Assembly (NCBI GenBank): GCA_038182865.1
Contig: CP116226.1
Span: 4,203,485-4,267,484 of the forward strand
Direction of reading: 5' to 3'
Source of the DNA: Microbacterium enclense
Lineage (GTDB): Bacteria; Actinomycetota; Actinomycetes; Actinomycetales; Microbacteriaceae
Length of the DNA stretch: 64,000 nt
Position numbers and translations under genes: made by a program. Of the stretch, positions 1-6,840 are shown one piece after another (position 1 is the first letter of the stretch; every line of letters begins with the position of its first letter). The notes below the pieces were generated by a model. The model made no database searches and was not told the DNA's origin. It worked only from the letters and a program-made list of their open reading frames with translations.

Positions 1-576
1 TTCTGGGCGGGAAATCTCGCGACGGTGTTCGTCTATGCGGCCCTCTCGCTCAACGGGTTCGTCGTGAGCGTCTACCTGCAGCAGGGCGCGGGGCTGTCGG
101 CGACGCTCGCGGGTCTCGCGTCGCTGCCGAGCACGGTCCTCATGATCCTGCTGAGTTCGCGCATGGGGGCCCTCGCCGGGCGGTGGGGTCCCCGGCTGTT
201 CATGACCCTCGGCCCGCTCGTCATGGCCGGCGGCGCGCTGCTGCTGCTGCGGGTGAGTCCCGCGTTCGATTACTGGACGCAGGTCCTCCCCGGCATCGTC
301 ATCTTCGGTCTGGGCCTCACGGCGACGGTCTCACCCCTCACCGCGGCCGTGCTCGGCGCGATCGAGACCGAGCGATCGGGGATCGCCTCCGCGGTCAACA
401 ACGTGGTCTCCCGTGTCGCCGGACTCCTCGCCATCGCCGCCGTCTCCGCGGTGGTGGACGGATCGCTGGACCTCGACGGCTTCCACCGGGCCGCGATGTT
501 CACCGCGGTGCTCATGGTGCTCGGGGGCGCGGCGTCGTTCCTCGGCATCCGGAACCACCTGTCGCGTCGCGATTGA
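1..576 (+). CDS. MFS drug-efflux transporter, DHA2 (EmrB/QacA) type, C-terminal part
   Basis: The window opens inside this gene, so only the last 191 codons and the stop are present. It encodes the C-terminal part of a major facilitator multidrug exporter of the 14-helix DHA2 class, an inner-membrane proton antiporter. About six hydrophobic helices alternate with short polar loops, and the SGIASAVNN stretch followed by an Arg (about bases 376-412) is the conserved loop of the C-terminal half in this class. The substrate cannot be inferred. The gene is convergent with ribF, with 48 bases between the stops and no obvious terminator hairpin. Confidence 0.85.
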   Translation, partial: FWAGNLATVFVYAALSLNGFVVSVYLQQGAGLSATLAGLASLPSTVLMILLSSRMGALAGRWGPRLFMTLGPLVMAGGALLLLRVSPAFDYWTQVLPGIVIFGLGLTATVSPLTAAVLGAIETERSGIASAVNNVVSRVAGLLAIAAVSAVVDGSLDLDGFHRAAMFTAVLMVLGGAASFLGIRNHLSRRD

Positions 577-624
577 CGCTCACGCGCGACGGCACCCGGG
601 CACCCGGCGCGAACAGAACGCGGC

Positions 625-1569
625 TCAGCGCAGGATCGCGCGCGTGCGCTCGACGTCGTCGGCCATCTGCACGAGCAGGGCGTCGATGCCGTCGAATGCC
701 GTCATCTCGCGGACCCGCTCGACGAAGCGCAGCTCGACGTGGTGCCCATAGAGGTCGAGGTCGGTCTCGTCCAGCACGTAGGCCTCGACCTGACGGGCAT
801 GGACGTCGTCGAACGTCGGGTTCGTGCCGACGCTGATCGCGGCGGGGTAGCTGATGCGCCGGCCCCCCTCGACGTCGACCAGCCAGCCGGCGTACACACC
901 GTCGGCAGGCACGAACCCTTCGAGGTCGTGCGAGAGGTTCGCCGTCGGGTATCCGAGCTCGCGTCCGCGCTTGAGTCCGTGCACGACCTCTCCCCACACG
1001 GAGGGTGCCCGGCCCAGGAGGCGTGCCGCGGTGGTCACATCCCCCGCGGACAGTGCCTCGCGAATCCACGTCGACGACACGCGGCGATCGGCGTGCACGG
1101 CGCGCACATCCTCCACGACGTCGACGCGGAAACCGTGCTCACCCCCCAGACGCTGGAGCAGCGCGGGGTCGCCGGCTCCCCCGGCTCCGAACCGGAAGTC
1201 GCTGCCCACGAGCACCGTCCGTGCGTGCAGCGCGTCGACGAGGAACCGGCGCACGAACTCCTCCGCCGGGAGCGTGGCGAGGGCCTCGTCGAAGGTCAGC
1301 AGCAGGGTGGCATCCACTCCCGCGCGCTCGAGCAGTTCGAGTTTCTGGTGCGGGCCGATGACGTCGGGCGGGCACCGGTCGGGCCGCAGCACGCTGAGCG
1401 GGTTGCGATCGAAGGTCACCGCGACGACCTTGGCACCGTCGGAGGCATCGACGCGCGCGCGGTCGATGACCGCACGGTGCCCCGTGTGCACACCGTCGAA
1501 CTTGCCGATCGCGACGACCGACGGGCCGAAGCCCGCGGGCACCTCCGCGGCGTCGCGGAAGACGATCAC
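625..1569 (-). CDS. ribF: Bifunctional riboflavin kinase / FAD synthetase
   Basis: Makes FMN from riboflavin and then FAD from FMN, in the cytoplasm. The N-terminal adenylyltransferase half shows the nucleotide-binding FDGVHTGH motif at about residues 15-22 and the SSTWIREAL motif near the middle. The C-terminal flavokinase half shows GRELGYPTANL. At 314 residues it has the usual bifunctional length. I place the start at GTG 1569: the open frame extends 10 codons further, but the GTG overlaps the upstream stop as GTGA, implying translational coupling to the membrane protein at 1566-1985. It lies last in a leftward truB-ribF block, the usual actinobacterial order. Confidence 0.95.
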   Translation of the reverse strand: MIVFRDAAEVPAGFGPSVVAIGKFDGVHTGHRAVIDRARVDASDGAKVVAVTFDRNPLSVLRPDRCPPDVIGPHQKLELLERAGVDATLLLTFDEALATLPAEEFVRRFLVDALHARTVLVGSDFRFGAGGAGDPALLQRLGGEHGFRVDVVEDVRAVHADRRVSSTWIREALSAGDVTTAARLLGRAPSVWGEVVHGLKRGRELGYPTANLSHDLEGFVPADGVYAGWLVDVEGGRRISYPAAISVGTNPTFDDVHARQVEAYVLDETDLDLYGHHVELRFVERVREMTAFDGIDALLVQMADDVERTRAILR

Positions 1570-1985
1570 GATGCCGCCCGGCGGTGGCGCACCAGCCACC
1601 AGAGCCCGAGGAAGGGCAGGACGAGCGGGATGAAGAGGTAGCCGTAGCCGTAGACCGACCAGACCGTCGGGTGCTGGAACAGCGCGGGGTCAACGAGGCT
1701 CAGGGTTCCGACGACGAGGACCCCGACGAGCTCGAACCCGATCGCGATCCACGCGATGCGGTACCAGGCCGGTCGCGCCGAGAAGACGAGGGCGAGGGTC
1801 GCGAGGATGTACACGACCGCGGCGAGCGCCGACAGCGAGTAGGCCAGCGGGGCGTCGTCGAACTCGCGGACGATCTGCACGAAGGAGCGGCCCGTGGCGG
1901 CGAGCGCCATGATGCCGTAGACGACGACGAGGACACGGCCGACGCCGGTCATCCCCCGGGTGCGGGTGGGAGTGGTGGATGCCAT
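1566..1985 (-). CDS. Small four-helix membrane protein, function unknown
   Basis: A 139-residue integral membrane protein with four hydrophobic segments at about residues 14-34, 49-69, 75-98 and 108-131 and a short basic C-terminus. I recognise no catalytic motif. It overlaps ribF by four bases, so the two are translationally coupled, which hints at a shared transcript rather than a shared function. A -10-like TAGAAT lies nine bases before the ATG, so the mRNA leader would be only a few bases. No family assignment is offered. Confidence 0.75.
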   Translation of the reverse strand: MASTTPTRTRGMTGVGRVLVVVYGIMALAATGRSFVQIVREFDDAPLAYSLSALAAVVYILATLALVFSARPAWYRIAWIAIGFELVGVLVVGTLSLVDPALFQHPTVWSVYGYGYLFIPLVLPFLGLWWLVRHRRAAS

Positions 1986-2000
1986 GACCTGTCGATTCTA
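1986..2000 (-). promoter_or_regulatory. Putative -10 element of the membrane protein-ribF unit
   Basis: TAGAAT (complement of 1995-2000) fits the TANNNT -10 consensus and ends nine bases before the ATG at 1985. No convincing -35 is seen. It would start the two-gene transcript ending with ribF. Confidence 0.5.
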
Positions 2001-2060
2001 GTTGGCCGGCGCCGTCACCGCGGGGCGTTCGCTCGCACGGCCGGGACGCGCGAGCGCCGT

Positions 2061-2140
2061 GCGTCACGGGAACAGGCCGCGGGACGAGAACAGGGCGTCA
2101 CGGGCCGTATCGGCCTGTTCTCGACGCATCGCCTGTTCTC
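2061..2140. repeat. Intergenic cluster of GAACAGG direct and inverted repeats
   Basis: The 186-base gap 1986-2171 holds four copies of a GAACAGG half-site: two on the plus strand (2069-2078 GGAACAGGCC and 2086-2094 GAGAACAGG) and two inverted (2112-2122 GGCCTGTTCTC and 2131-2140 GCCTGTTCTC). A ten-base direct repeat GCGTCACGGG occurs at 2061-2070 and 2095-2104. The copies can pair in more than one way, so this could be a REP-like palindromic element, an operator array or an alternative-hairpin terminator for the truB-side transcript. Which of these applies cannot be decided from sequence. Confidence 0.7.
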
Positions 2141-2171
2141 CTCACCGACCGAGCCCCGGCATCCGGAGTCG

Positions 2172-2540
2172 TCAGGCGATCTGCACCGTCCAGATCACGT
2201 GCATGCGCCACACCATCACGGCGACGGCGAGGGCGGCGACCCCCATGATGACGGTGCTCCAGCGGCTGCGCTCGATGAGCGCCCAGGCGACTCCCGCGAC
2301 GGGCACGAGAGCGGCGGAGACGAGGTAGGTCCAGAACTCCAGCAGGCTCCCCGACGGCGGGTTGCCCGCGAAGGGCGCGATGACGGCGACGACGATCTGC
2401 ACGATGAGCAGCAGCTCGATGAGGGCCAGCGAACCGACCGTCACATCTCCGGGGCGTCGACCGACGAGCCCCGCGACGATGGCGACGAGCCCTGCGAGCA
2501 CGGCGAGGCCCACCTGCGCGAGTGTGAACCACAGGATCAT
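2172..2540 (-). CDS. Small four-helix membrane protein, function unknown
   Basis: A 122-residue protein that is almost entirely hydrophobic, with about four membrane helices (roughly residues 4-24, 36-58, 66-86 and 92-115) and almost no polar loops. No catalytic or binding motif is recognisable. Its ATG overlaps the truB stop by four bases (ATGA), so it is translated from the truB transcript. Its place next to pseudouridine synthase looks like operon hitch-hiking; I infer no role in RNA modification. Confidence 0.7.
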   Translation of the reverse strand: MILWFTLAQVGLAVLAGLVAIVAGLVGRRPGDVTVGSLALIELLLIVQIVVAVIAPFAGNPPSGSLLEFWTYLVSAALVPVAGVAWALIERSRWSTVIMGVAALAVAVMVWRMHVIWTVQIA

Positions 2541-3421
2541 CGGACGCCCTCCTCCGGCATGTTCATGACGCTCTTCAGCTGCGTTCCGCGCTTCTCGACG
2601 ATGCCGACCAGTCGGCCGTCAGGATCGATCGCTGCGGCGACGGCCCCGGTCAAGCGCCCACCGCCGTCGATGCGCTTGCCGTGACGCAGGTCGCGCGCTT
2701 CGTCCTCGCCGACGGCGAGAGCGCCCACGACGACGGAGGCTGCGGTCGCCGGGTTCACGAGGCGCTCCTCGGCGATGTCGTCGACGGATGCCGCGGCGGC
2801 GACGTCGAAGGATCCGATCCGCGTGCGGCGGAGCATGGTCAGGTGCCCGCCCACGCCGAGGGTCCGGCCGAGGTCGCGCGCGAGCGCGCGGATGTAGGTT
2901 CCGCTGGTGCAGTCGACGACGACGTCGAGCTCGACGACTCCGTCGCCGCGGCGCGTGTCGCGAATGTCGAAACGCGACACGGTCACGCGCCGCGCCTTCA
3001 ACTCGACCTCTTCGCCCGCGCGGGCGAGATCGTACGCGCGCCGCCCGGCGACCTTGATCGCCGACACCGTGCTCGGCACCTGCTCGATCTCGCCCGTGAG
3101 GTCGGCGACGCCCGCGGCGATGGCGTCGTCGGTGACGGCGGTGGCATCCGCCCTCGAGGTCTCGACCCCGTCGGCGTCGTCGCTGTCGGTGGCGACGCCG
3201 AGGAGGATCGTGGCCTCGTAGGTCTTGTCGGCACCGACGATGTAGGTCAGCAGCCGGGTCGCCCCCTCGACGCCGAGCACGAGCAGACCCGTGGCCATGG
3301 GATCGAGGGTGCCGGCGTGCCCGATCTTGCGGGTGCCGAGGGCGCGCCGCGCCCGCGAGACGACGTCATGGCTGGTGATGCCCCCGGGCTTGTCGACCAG
3401 GAGGATGCCGGCATGCACCAT
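2537..3421 (-). CDS. truB: tRNA pseudouridine(55) synthase TruB
   Basis: Converts U55 to pseudouridine in the T-loop of tRNAs. The catalytic motif GHAGTLDPMATG carries the nucleophile Asp40, and the N-terminal LLVDKPGGITSHDVV is the TruB signature. The 294-residue length fits. The frame extends upstream, but the ATG at 3421 overlaps the stop of the preceding gene (TGATG) and starts exactly at the conserved N-terminus, so I chose it. The downstream neighbour overlaps by four bases, making three coupled genes. Confidence 0.95.
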   Translation of the reverse strand: MVHAGILLVDKPGGITSHDVVSRARRALGTRKIGHAGTLDPMATGLLVLGVEGATRLLTYIVGADKTYEATILLGVATDSDDADGVETSRADATAVTDDAIAAGVADLTGEIEQVPSTVSAIKVAGRRAYDLARAGEEVELKARRVTVSRFDIRDTRRGDGVVELDVVVDCTSGTYIRALARDLGRTLGVGGHLTMLRRTRIGSFDVAAAASVDDIAEERLVNPATAASVVVGALAVGEDEARDLRHGKRIDGGGRLTGAVAAAIDPDGRLVGIVEKRGTQLKSVMNMPEEGVR

Positions 3422-3897
3422 CAGCAGAAGTCCCCGAACACCTGCACGGGGTGGGCGGGGTCGGAGTTCTCGACGATGACGGAGGCGGCCGCTTTCGGCC
3501 GAGCCGTGGCGAGGTAGTGCTTCTCGGCATCCGGACGCTCGGGACGAGGCGCACCGAGCGGCGGGTTGCTCTCGAGCCAGACCGACCAGTTCCACAGACC
3601 GCGTCGCTCGGTGGTGTGCAGGAACCGGCCGTCGACGACGAGCACCGCGTCGCCTTCCCCCGCCCGGAACGGCGCGACGATGCTGTCGCGCACGTCGGTC
3701 CCGGCGTCGGCGACGCTCGCGCGCTGCACCGCCGTGCCGTCGCCCGCGAGCACCGCGGCGAAGCCGTCGGCGAAAGTCCGCGTGTTCTCGGCATCCAGCC
3801 CGTCGACGGCCACCACGACCCGGCCCGCGCGGGCGTTCTGCCGCATCAGGTCGCGGAGGCTCCGGTGCAGGGTCTCGACGGTGTTCTCGGGGGACAT
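3421..3897 (-). CDS. Uridine-kinase-like P-loop protein with degenerate Walker A
   Basis: A 158-residue protein with the architecture of small actinobacterial uridine-kinase-like proteins: a beta strand VVVAVDGLD at about residues 27-35, where the Walker A loop should follow, and a Walker-B-like strand VLVVDGRFL near residue 85. In functional relatives the first strand runs into GSGKT; here the following residues are AENTRTF, with no Gly-Lys-Thr, so ATP binding by the usual loop looks lost. It is the first gene of a coupled truB unit, with TAGGCT six bases before its ATG. Probably a pseudokinase; its role is unknown. Confidence 0.7.
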   Translation of the reverse strand: MSPENTVETLHRSLRDLMRQNARAGRVVVAVDGLDAENTRTFADGFAAVLAGDGTAVQRASVADAGTDVRDSIVAPFRAGEGDAVLVVDGRFLHTTERRGLWNWSVWLESNPPLGAPRPERPDAEKHYLATARPKAAASVIVENSDPAHPVQVFGDFC

Positions 3898-3909
3898 GCC
3901 TCCAGCCTA
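3898..3909 (-). promoter_or_regulatory. -10 element giving a leaderless start for the kinase-like gene
   Basis: TAGGCT (complement of 3904-3909), then six bases, then ATG at 3897. This is the TANNNT-N6-start arrangement of actinobacterial leaderless mRNAs. The spacer GGAGGC could also serve as a ribosome-binding site if transcription starts further upstream. Confidence 0.65.
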
Positions 3910-3975
3910 CTTTCGCCGTCGCACCGGACCGCCCGAACCCCGCCCGCCCGTGCGAACCACCCGCGCGGACGACCG

Positions 3976-3987
3976 TAGGCTGGACGG
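3976..3987 (+). promoter_or_regulatory. -10 element giving a leaderless start for mutY
   Basis: TAGGCT at 3976-3981 followed by six bases and ATG at 3988. It mirrors the divergent -10 of the kinase-like gene; both use the same hexamer, 66 bases apart. Confidence 0.65.
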
Positions 3988-4854
3988 ATGCCAGGTCTCG
4001 CCGCCCCGCTCATCGCGTGGTACCGCGATGCGGCGCGCGACCTTCCCTGGCGGCGGGAGGGGTTCGGCGCCTGGGGCACACTCGTGAGCGAGTTCATGCT
4101 GCAGCAGACCCCGGTGACGCGCGTGATCCCGCATCTCGAGGCGTGGCTCGCGCGCTGGCCCACGCCGAGCGATCTCGCGGCGTCCCCCGCGGGAGACGCC
4201 GTGACGCAGTGGGCCAACCTCGGGTATCCGAGACGCGCCCTCTGGCTGCACCGGGCGGCGGTCGAGATCCGTGACCGGCACGAAGGCATCGTCCCGCGCG
4301 ACGTCGACGCCCTTCTCGCGCTGACCGGCATCGGCGACTACACCGCGCGCGCCGTCGCGGTCTTCGCGTACGGGGATCGGCATCCTGTCGTCGACACGAA
4401 CACCCGGCGCGTGCTCGCGCGCGCCGTGGAGGGAGTCGCCCAGCCGGGTCCTCCCCATCGGCGCGACCTGGAGCGGATGGATGCCGAGCTGCCCGACGAG
4501 ATCGTCGCCTCGACGATCGTGAACGCCGCGGCCATGGAGCTCGGCGCGATCGTGTGCACGGCCCGGTCGCCGAAGTGCGAGATCTGTCCCCTCGCCGACT
4601 CGTGCGCGTGGCGTGCGGCCGGCTACCCCGCGTCGGAAGACCGCCGGCGACGCCAGGCGACCTATGAGGGCAGCGACCGCCAGGCGCGAGGGGTCGTCCT
4701 GAAGGCCCTGCGCGACGCGGCGCCCGCGGCCGTTCCCCTCTTCGCCGTCCTGCCCGACTGGCCGGACGCCGCACAGCGCGACCGCGCGATCGACTCGCTC
4801 ATCGCCGACGGACTCGTCGAGGCCGAGGACGACGTGCTGCACCTCCCCCGCTGA
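3988..4854 (+). CDS. mutY: A/G-specific adenine glycosylase MutY
   Basis: Removes adenine mispaired with 8-oxoguanine in base-excision repair. The SEFMLQQTPV motif holds catalytic Glu35, the helix-hairpin-helix runs through LTGIGDYTA (about 112-120), and catalytic Asp136 lies in VVDTNTRRV. Four cysteines spaced C-X6-C-X2-C-X5-C (190, 197, 200, 206) bind the 4Fe-4S cluster. At 288 residues it is shorter than E. coli MutY (350): the MutT-like C-terminal domain that recognises 8-oxoG is replaced by about 60 residues that look winged-helix-like. The start is set by the -10 six bases upstream. Confidence 0.93.
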   Translation: MPGLAAPLIAWYRDAARDLPWRREGFGAWGTLVSEFMLQQTPVTRVIPHLEAWLARWPTPSDLAASPAGDAVTQWANLGYPRRALWLHRAAVEIRDRHEGIVPRDVDALLALTGIGDYTARAVAVFAYGDRHPVVDTNTRRVLARAVEGVAQPGPPHRRDLERMDAELPDEIVASTIVNAAAMELGAIVCTARSPKCEICPLADSCAWRAAGYPASEDRRRRQATYEGSDRQARGVVLKALRDAAPAAVPLFAVLPDWPDAAQRDRAIDSLIADGLVEAEDDVLHLPR

Positions 4855-4927
4855 CGGCCCGCGCCGCGGCGATGGCCGCGTCGACGATCCGCGACGTCCG
4901 CGTGCGCGGCATGACACCGTGCCCTCC

Positions 4928-4994
4928 CGCGGAGTCCGAGGCCGACACGCGGCCCCGGCGGCCGGGGCGCGGCGTGTCGCACCCCGACTCCGCG
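4928..4994. terminator. Bidirectional hairpin terminator between mutY and CPBP protease
   Basis: Nested inverted repeats occupy the gap between two convergent genes: outer arms CGCGGAGTC (4928-4936) and GACTCCGCG (4986-4994), inner arms GACACGC (4944-4950) and GCGTGTC (4972-4978), with a GC-rich core. There is no T-tract, which is common for high-GC terminators. The rest of 4855-5024 shows nothing else. Confidence 0.55.
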
Positions 4995-5024
4995 CGACGG
5001 AGCGCTCGTCGCTCCCCCACGGAG

Positions 5025-6008
5025 TCAGGACGCCGCAGACGGGACCTCCGCGCCCACCGGCCGGCGGTCGGGACCCAGTTCCGCCGCCAGACGCGAGGGC
5101 CGGAACTGCCCGGCGACCACGAGCGCGCCGATGACGAGGGCGAAGACGACCCACATGACGACCCCGAGCGGACCGACGAGGACGAGCGACGGCTCCGGTG
5201 AGCCGGCCGCGATGAACAGCGCGATCATTCCCGCCGAGGCGTTGAACGCCCCGTGCGCGAACACCGCAGGCCAGACCGACGCCGTGCGCAGCCGCGTCCA
5301 CCCGAGCAGGATGCCGAACAGCACGCACCCGACGATCATCAGCAGCACACCGAAGGCGTTCGGTTGCGCGAAGTTATAGCCGAGAAGGATCAGCGGGGCA
5401 TGCCAGAGCCCCCAGAACGCCCCCGAAACGATCAGCGCGGGCCAGGTTCCGAGCGGGCGAAGAGCCGGGAGCAGCCAGCCACGCCAACCGAGTTCTTCGC
5501 CGAAGGCCAGCGGGGCGTTGAACAGGGCACCGAGAGGAATGGTGGCCAGCTGCATCACCACCAGCATGCCCATCGGGGGCAGCGGCGTGCCCTCCGAAAC
5601 CGCCTCCTGCAGCGTCTGCGCGAAGCCGGAGAATCCGACGAGGTCGAAGCTCACCACGCCCAGCAGGCCCGACACGAGGAGGCCGACCCCCACCAGCACC
5701 GGCGCCGCGACGATCACGGCGACACATGTCCACACGGTCCGCGCAGCGGGCCGCAGCGGCCACATTCCGACCTCCCGCAGCACGACCCGTGCTCCCCGGC
5801 GCCCCCGCGTCCGACGCTGGACGAGTAACGCCGCCAACGTCGCGAGGGCGGGGGTGAGCATCATCGCCATCGCCACCAGCGGCAGGAGGGGATCGGTGAT
5901 CCCGTGCCCCCGCAGCCAGAGGGGCAGAGCCACGAGCCACGCGAGGCCCAGCGACGTCACGGCGAAGACGGCCACGGCGGGCCAGTCCGGTCGAGTGCGC
6001 ACATCCAT
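5025..6008 (-). CDS. CPBP-family intramembrane glutamic endopeptidase (CAAX protease-like)
   Basis: A 327-residue, roughly eight-helix membrane protein of the CPBP (Abi, type II CAAX prenyl protease-like) family. The family motifs are visible: EELGWRGW at about residues 169-176, a second motif with His in WHAPLI near residue 201, and an FN motif (FNASAGM) near residue 254; these make the proposed active site within the membrane. In bacteria such proteins act in bacteriocin self-immunity or membrane proteolysis, but the substrate here is unknown. It stands alone, with its own leaderless-type promoter. Confidence 0.9.
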   Translation of the reverse strand: MDVRTRPDWPAVAVFAVTSLGLAWLVALPLWLRGHGITDPLLPLVAMAMMLTPALATLAALLVQRRTRGRRGARVVLREVGMWPLRPAARTVWTCVAVIVAAPVLVGVGLLVSGLLGVVSFDLVGFSGFAQTLQEAVSEGTPLPPMGMLVVMQLATIPLGALFNAPLAFGEELGWRGWLLPALRPLGTWPALIVSGAFWGLWHAPLILLGYNFAQPNAFGVLLMIVGCVLFGILLGWTRLRTASVWPAVFAHGAFNASAGMIALFIAAGSPEPSLVLVGPLGVVMWVVFALVIGALVVAGQFRPSRLAAELGPDRRPVGAEVPSAAS

Positions 6009-6020
6009 GATTCGAACCTA
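6009..6020 (-). promoter_or_regulatory. -10 element giving a leaderless start for the CPBP protease
   Basis: TAGGTT (complement of 6015-6020), six bases, then ATG at 6008. No strong -35 is seen upstream. Confidence 0.6.
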
Positions 6021-6076
6021 TGAAGTCCCCCGCCGCCGCGCCTCCCCCCTGGGGTGGAACCGCGGCCCGAGAGCGA

Positions 6077-6113
6077 CGGCCGGATGCCATCCTCTCGGGG
6101 CGGCATCCGGCCG
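6077..6113 (-). terminator. Hairpin terminator after rbfA, built on the GGATGCC heptamer
   Basis: Perfect 12-base inverted repeat, CGGCCGGATGCC (6077-6088) and GGCATCCGGCCG (6102-6113), with a 13-base loop, 16 bases beyond the rbfA stop at 6129. It would end the long nusA-infB-rbfA transcript. The stem contains the over-represented heptamer GGATGCC and its complement. Confidence 0.65.
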
Positions 6114-6128
6114 TATGGTCTCGCGAGC

Positions 6129-6623
6129 TCAGGCGCGCGCGTCACCCGCGCGTTCGTCGTCCTCGGCGGCATCCTCGTCGAGGTCGTCCTCATCGAGGTC
6201 ATCGTGCTCGCGCGGCTTGACGTACGGGTCGGCCTCACCGGCGTAGGTGGCGGACGCGGCGAGACCGGCGACCGACTCGTCGCGCTCGCGTGCCTCGCGC
6301 AGGAGGGCCGAGATGTGGTCGGCGTTCTCGGGGATCGCATCGAGGATGAACTCGAGGGTCGGCGTGAGGCGCGTGTTGAGGTTCTTGCCGACCTCGCTGC
6401 GCAGCATTCCTGTCGCCGATTTCAGCGCCGCCGCCGTGTCGTTGCGGTGGGCCTCGTCGCCCATGACGGTGTAGAACACCGACGCGTGCTGGAGGTCACC
6501 CGTGACGCGCACGTCGGTGATGGTCACGAAACCGAGCCGCGGGTCGCGCAGCCCCTTCTCGAGCCGTTCGGCGAGCACCACGCGAATTCGGTCCGCCACG
6601 CGGGCCTGTCGTTCCCCTGCCAC
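6129..6623 (-). CDS. rbfA: Ribosome-binding factor A
   Basis: Binds the 30S subunit and helps mature the 16S 5' end, needed in the cold. The N-terminus (RVADRIRVVLAERLEKGLRD), GFVTITDVRVTGDL and the C-terminal helix are typical of the KH-like RbfA fold, about 115 residues. After it comes an unusually acidic Asp/Glu-rich tail (about residues 140-160), common in actinobacterial RbfA and probably disordered. The GTG start at 6623 has a good ribosome-binding site (GGAGAAGGA) seven bases before. It follows infB in the conserved order. Confidence 0.95.
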   Translation of the reverse strand: MAGERQARVADRIRVVLAERLEKGLRDPRLGFVTITDVRVTGDLQHASVFYTVMGDEAHRNDTAAALKSATGMLRSEVGKNLNTRLTPTLEFILDAIPENADHISALLREARERDESVAGLAASATYAGEADPYVKPREHDDLDEDDLDEDAAEDDERAGDARA

Positions 6624-6731
6624 GTCCTTCTCCTTCTCGTTCTTTCATACCGCCGCGAGTCGAGTGCCCCCGTGGCTCATTGCCGAGTGGCGGTCCTGAC
6701 GAAAGAGCGTACCCAGCGGAGGCCGGAGGGA

Positions 6732-6787
6732 TGTGTGTCTTCCCGAGCATCGGGATAGGGGCCCCGCTCTGCTCGGGAAGGCACACA
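6732..6787 (-). repeat. Long inverted repeat between infB and rbfA
   Basis: Within the 217-base gap 6624-6840, arms 6732-6749 and 6770-6787 are complementary at 17 of 18 positions, separated by 20 bases that contain a further GGGGCCCC palindrome. On the transcribed (minus) strand this makes a long hairpin between infB and rbfA. It could be a partial terminator, an mRNA stability or processing site, or a mobile palindromic element. The remaining part of the gap holds only the rbfA ribosome-binding site. Confidence 0.6.
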
Positions 6788-6840
6788 CCCCGCAGGCCGC
6801 AGCGGGGGCCGCACCCGAAGGCACGACCCCCGCACGACGA

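Noticed and set aside
6009..6020. GGTTCGAATC, resembling the T-loop of a tRNA gene
   Set aside because: No acceptor stem, anticodon or D-arm fits around it; the bases are the -10 TAGGTT plus the spacer before the CPBP protease start.
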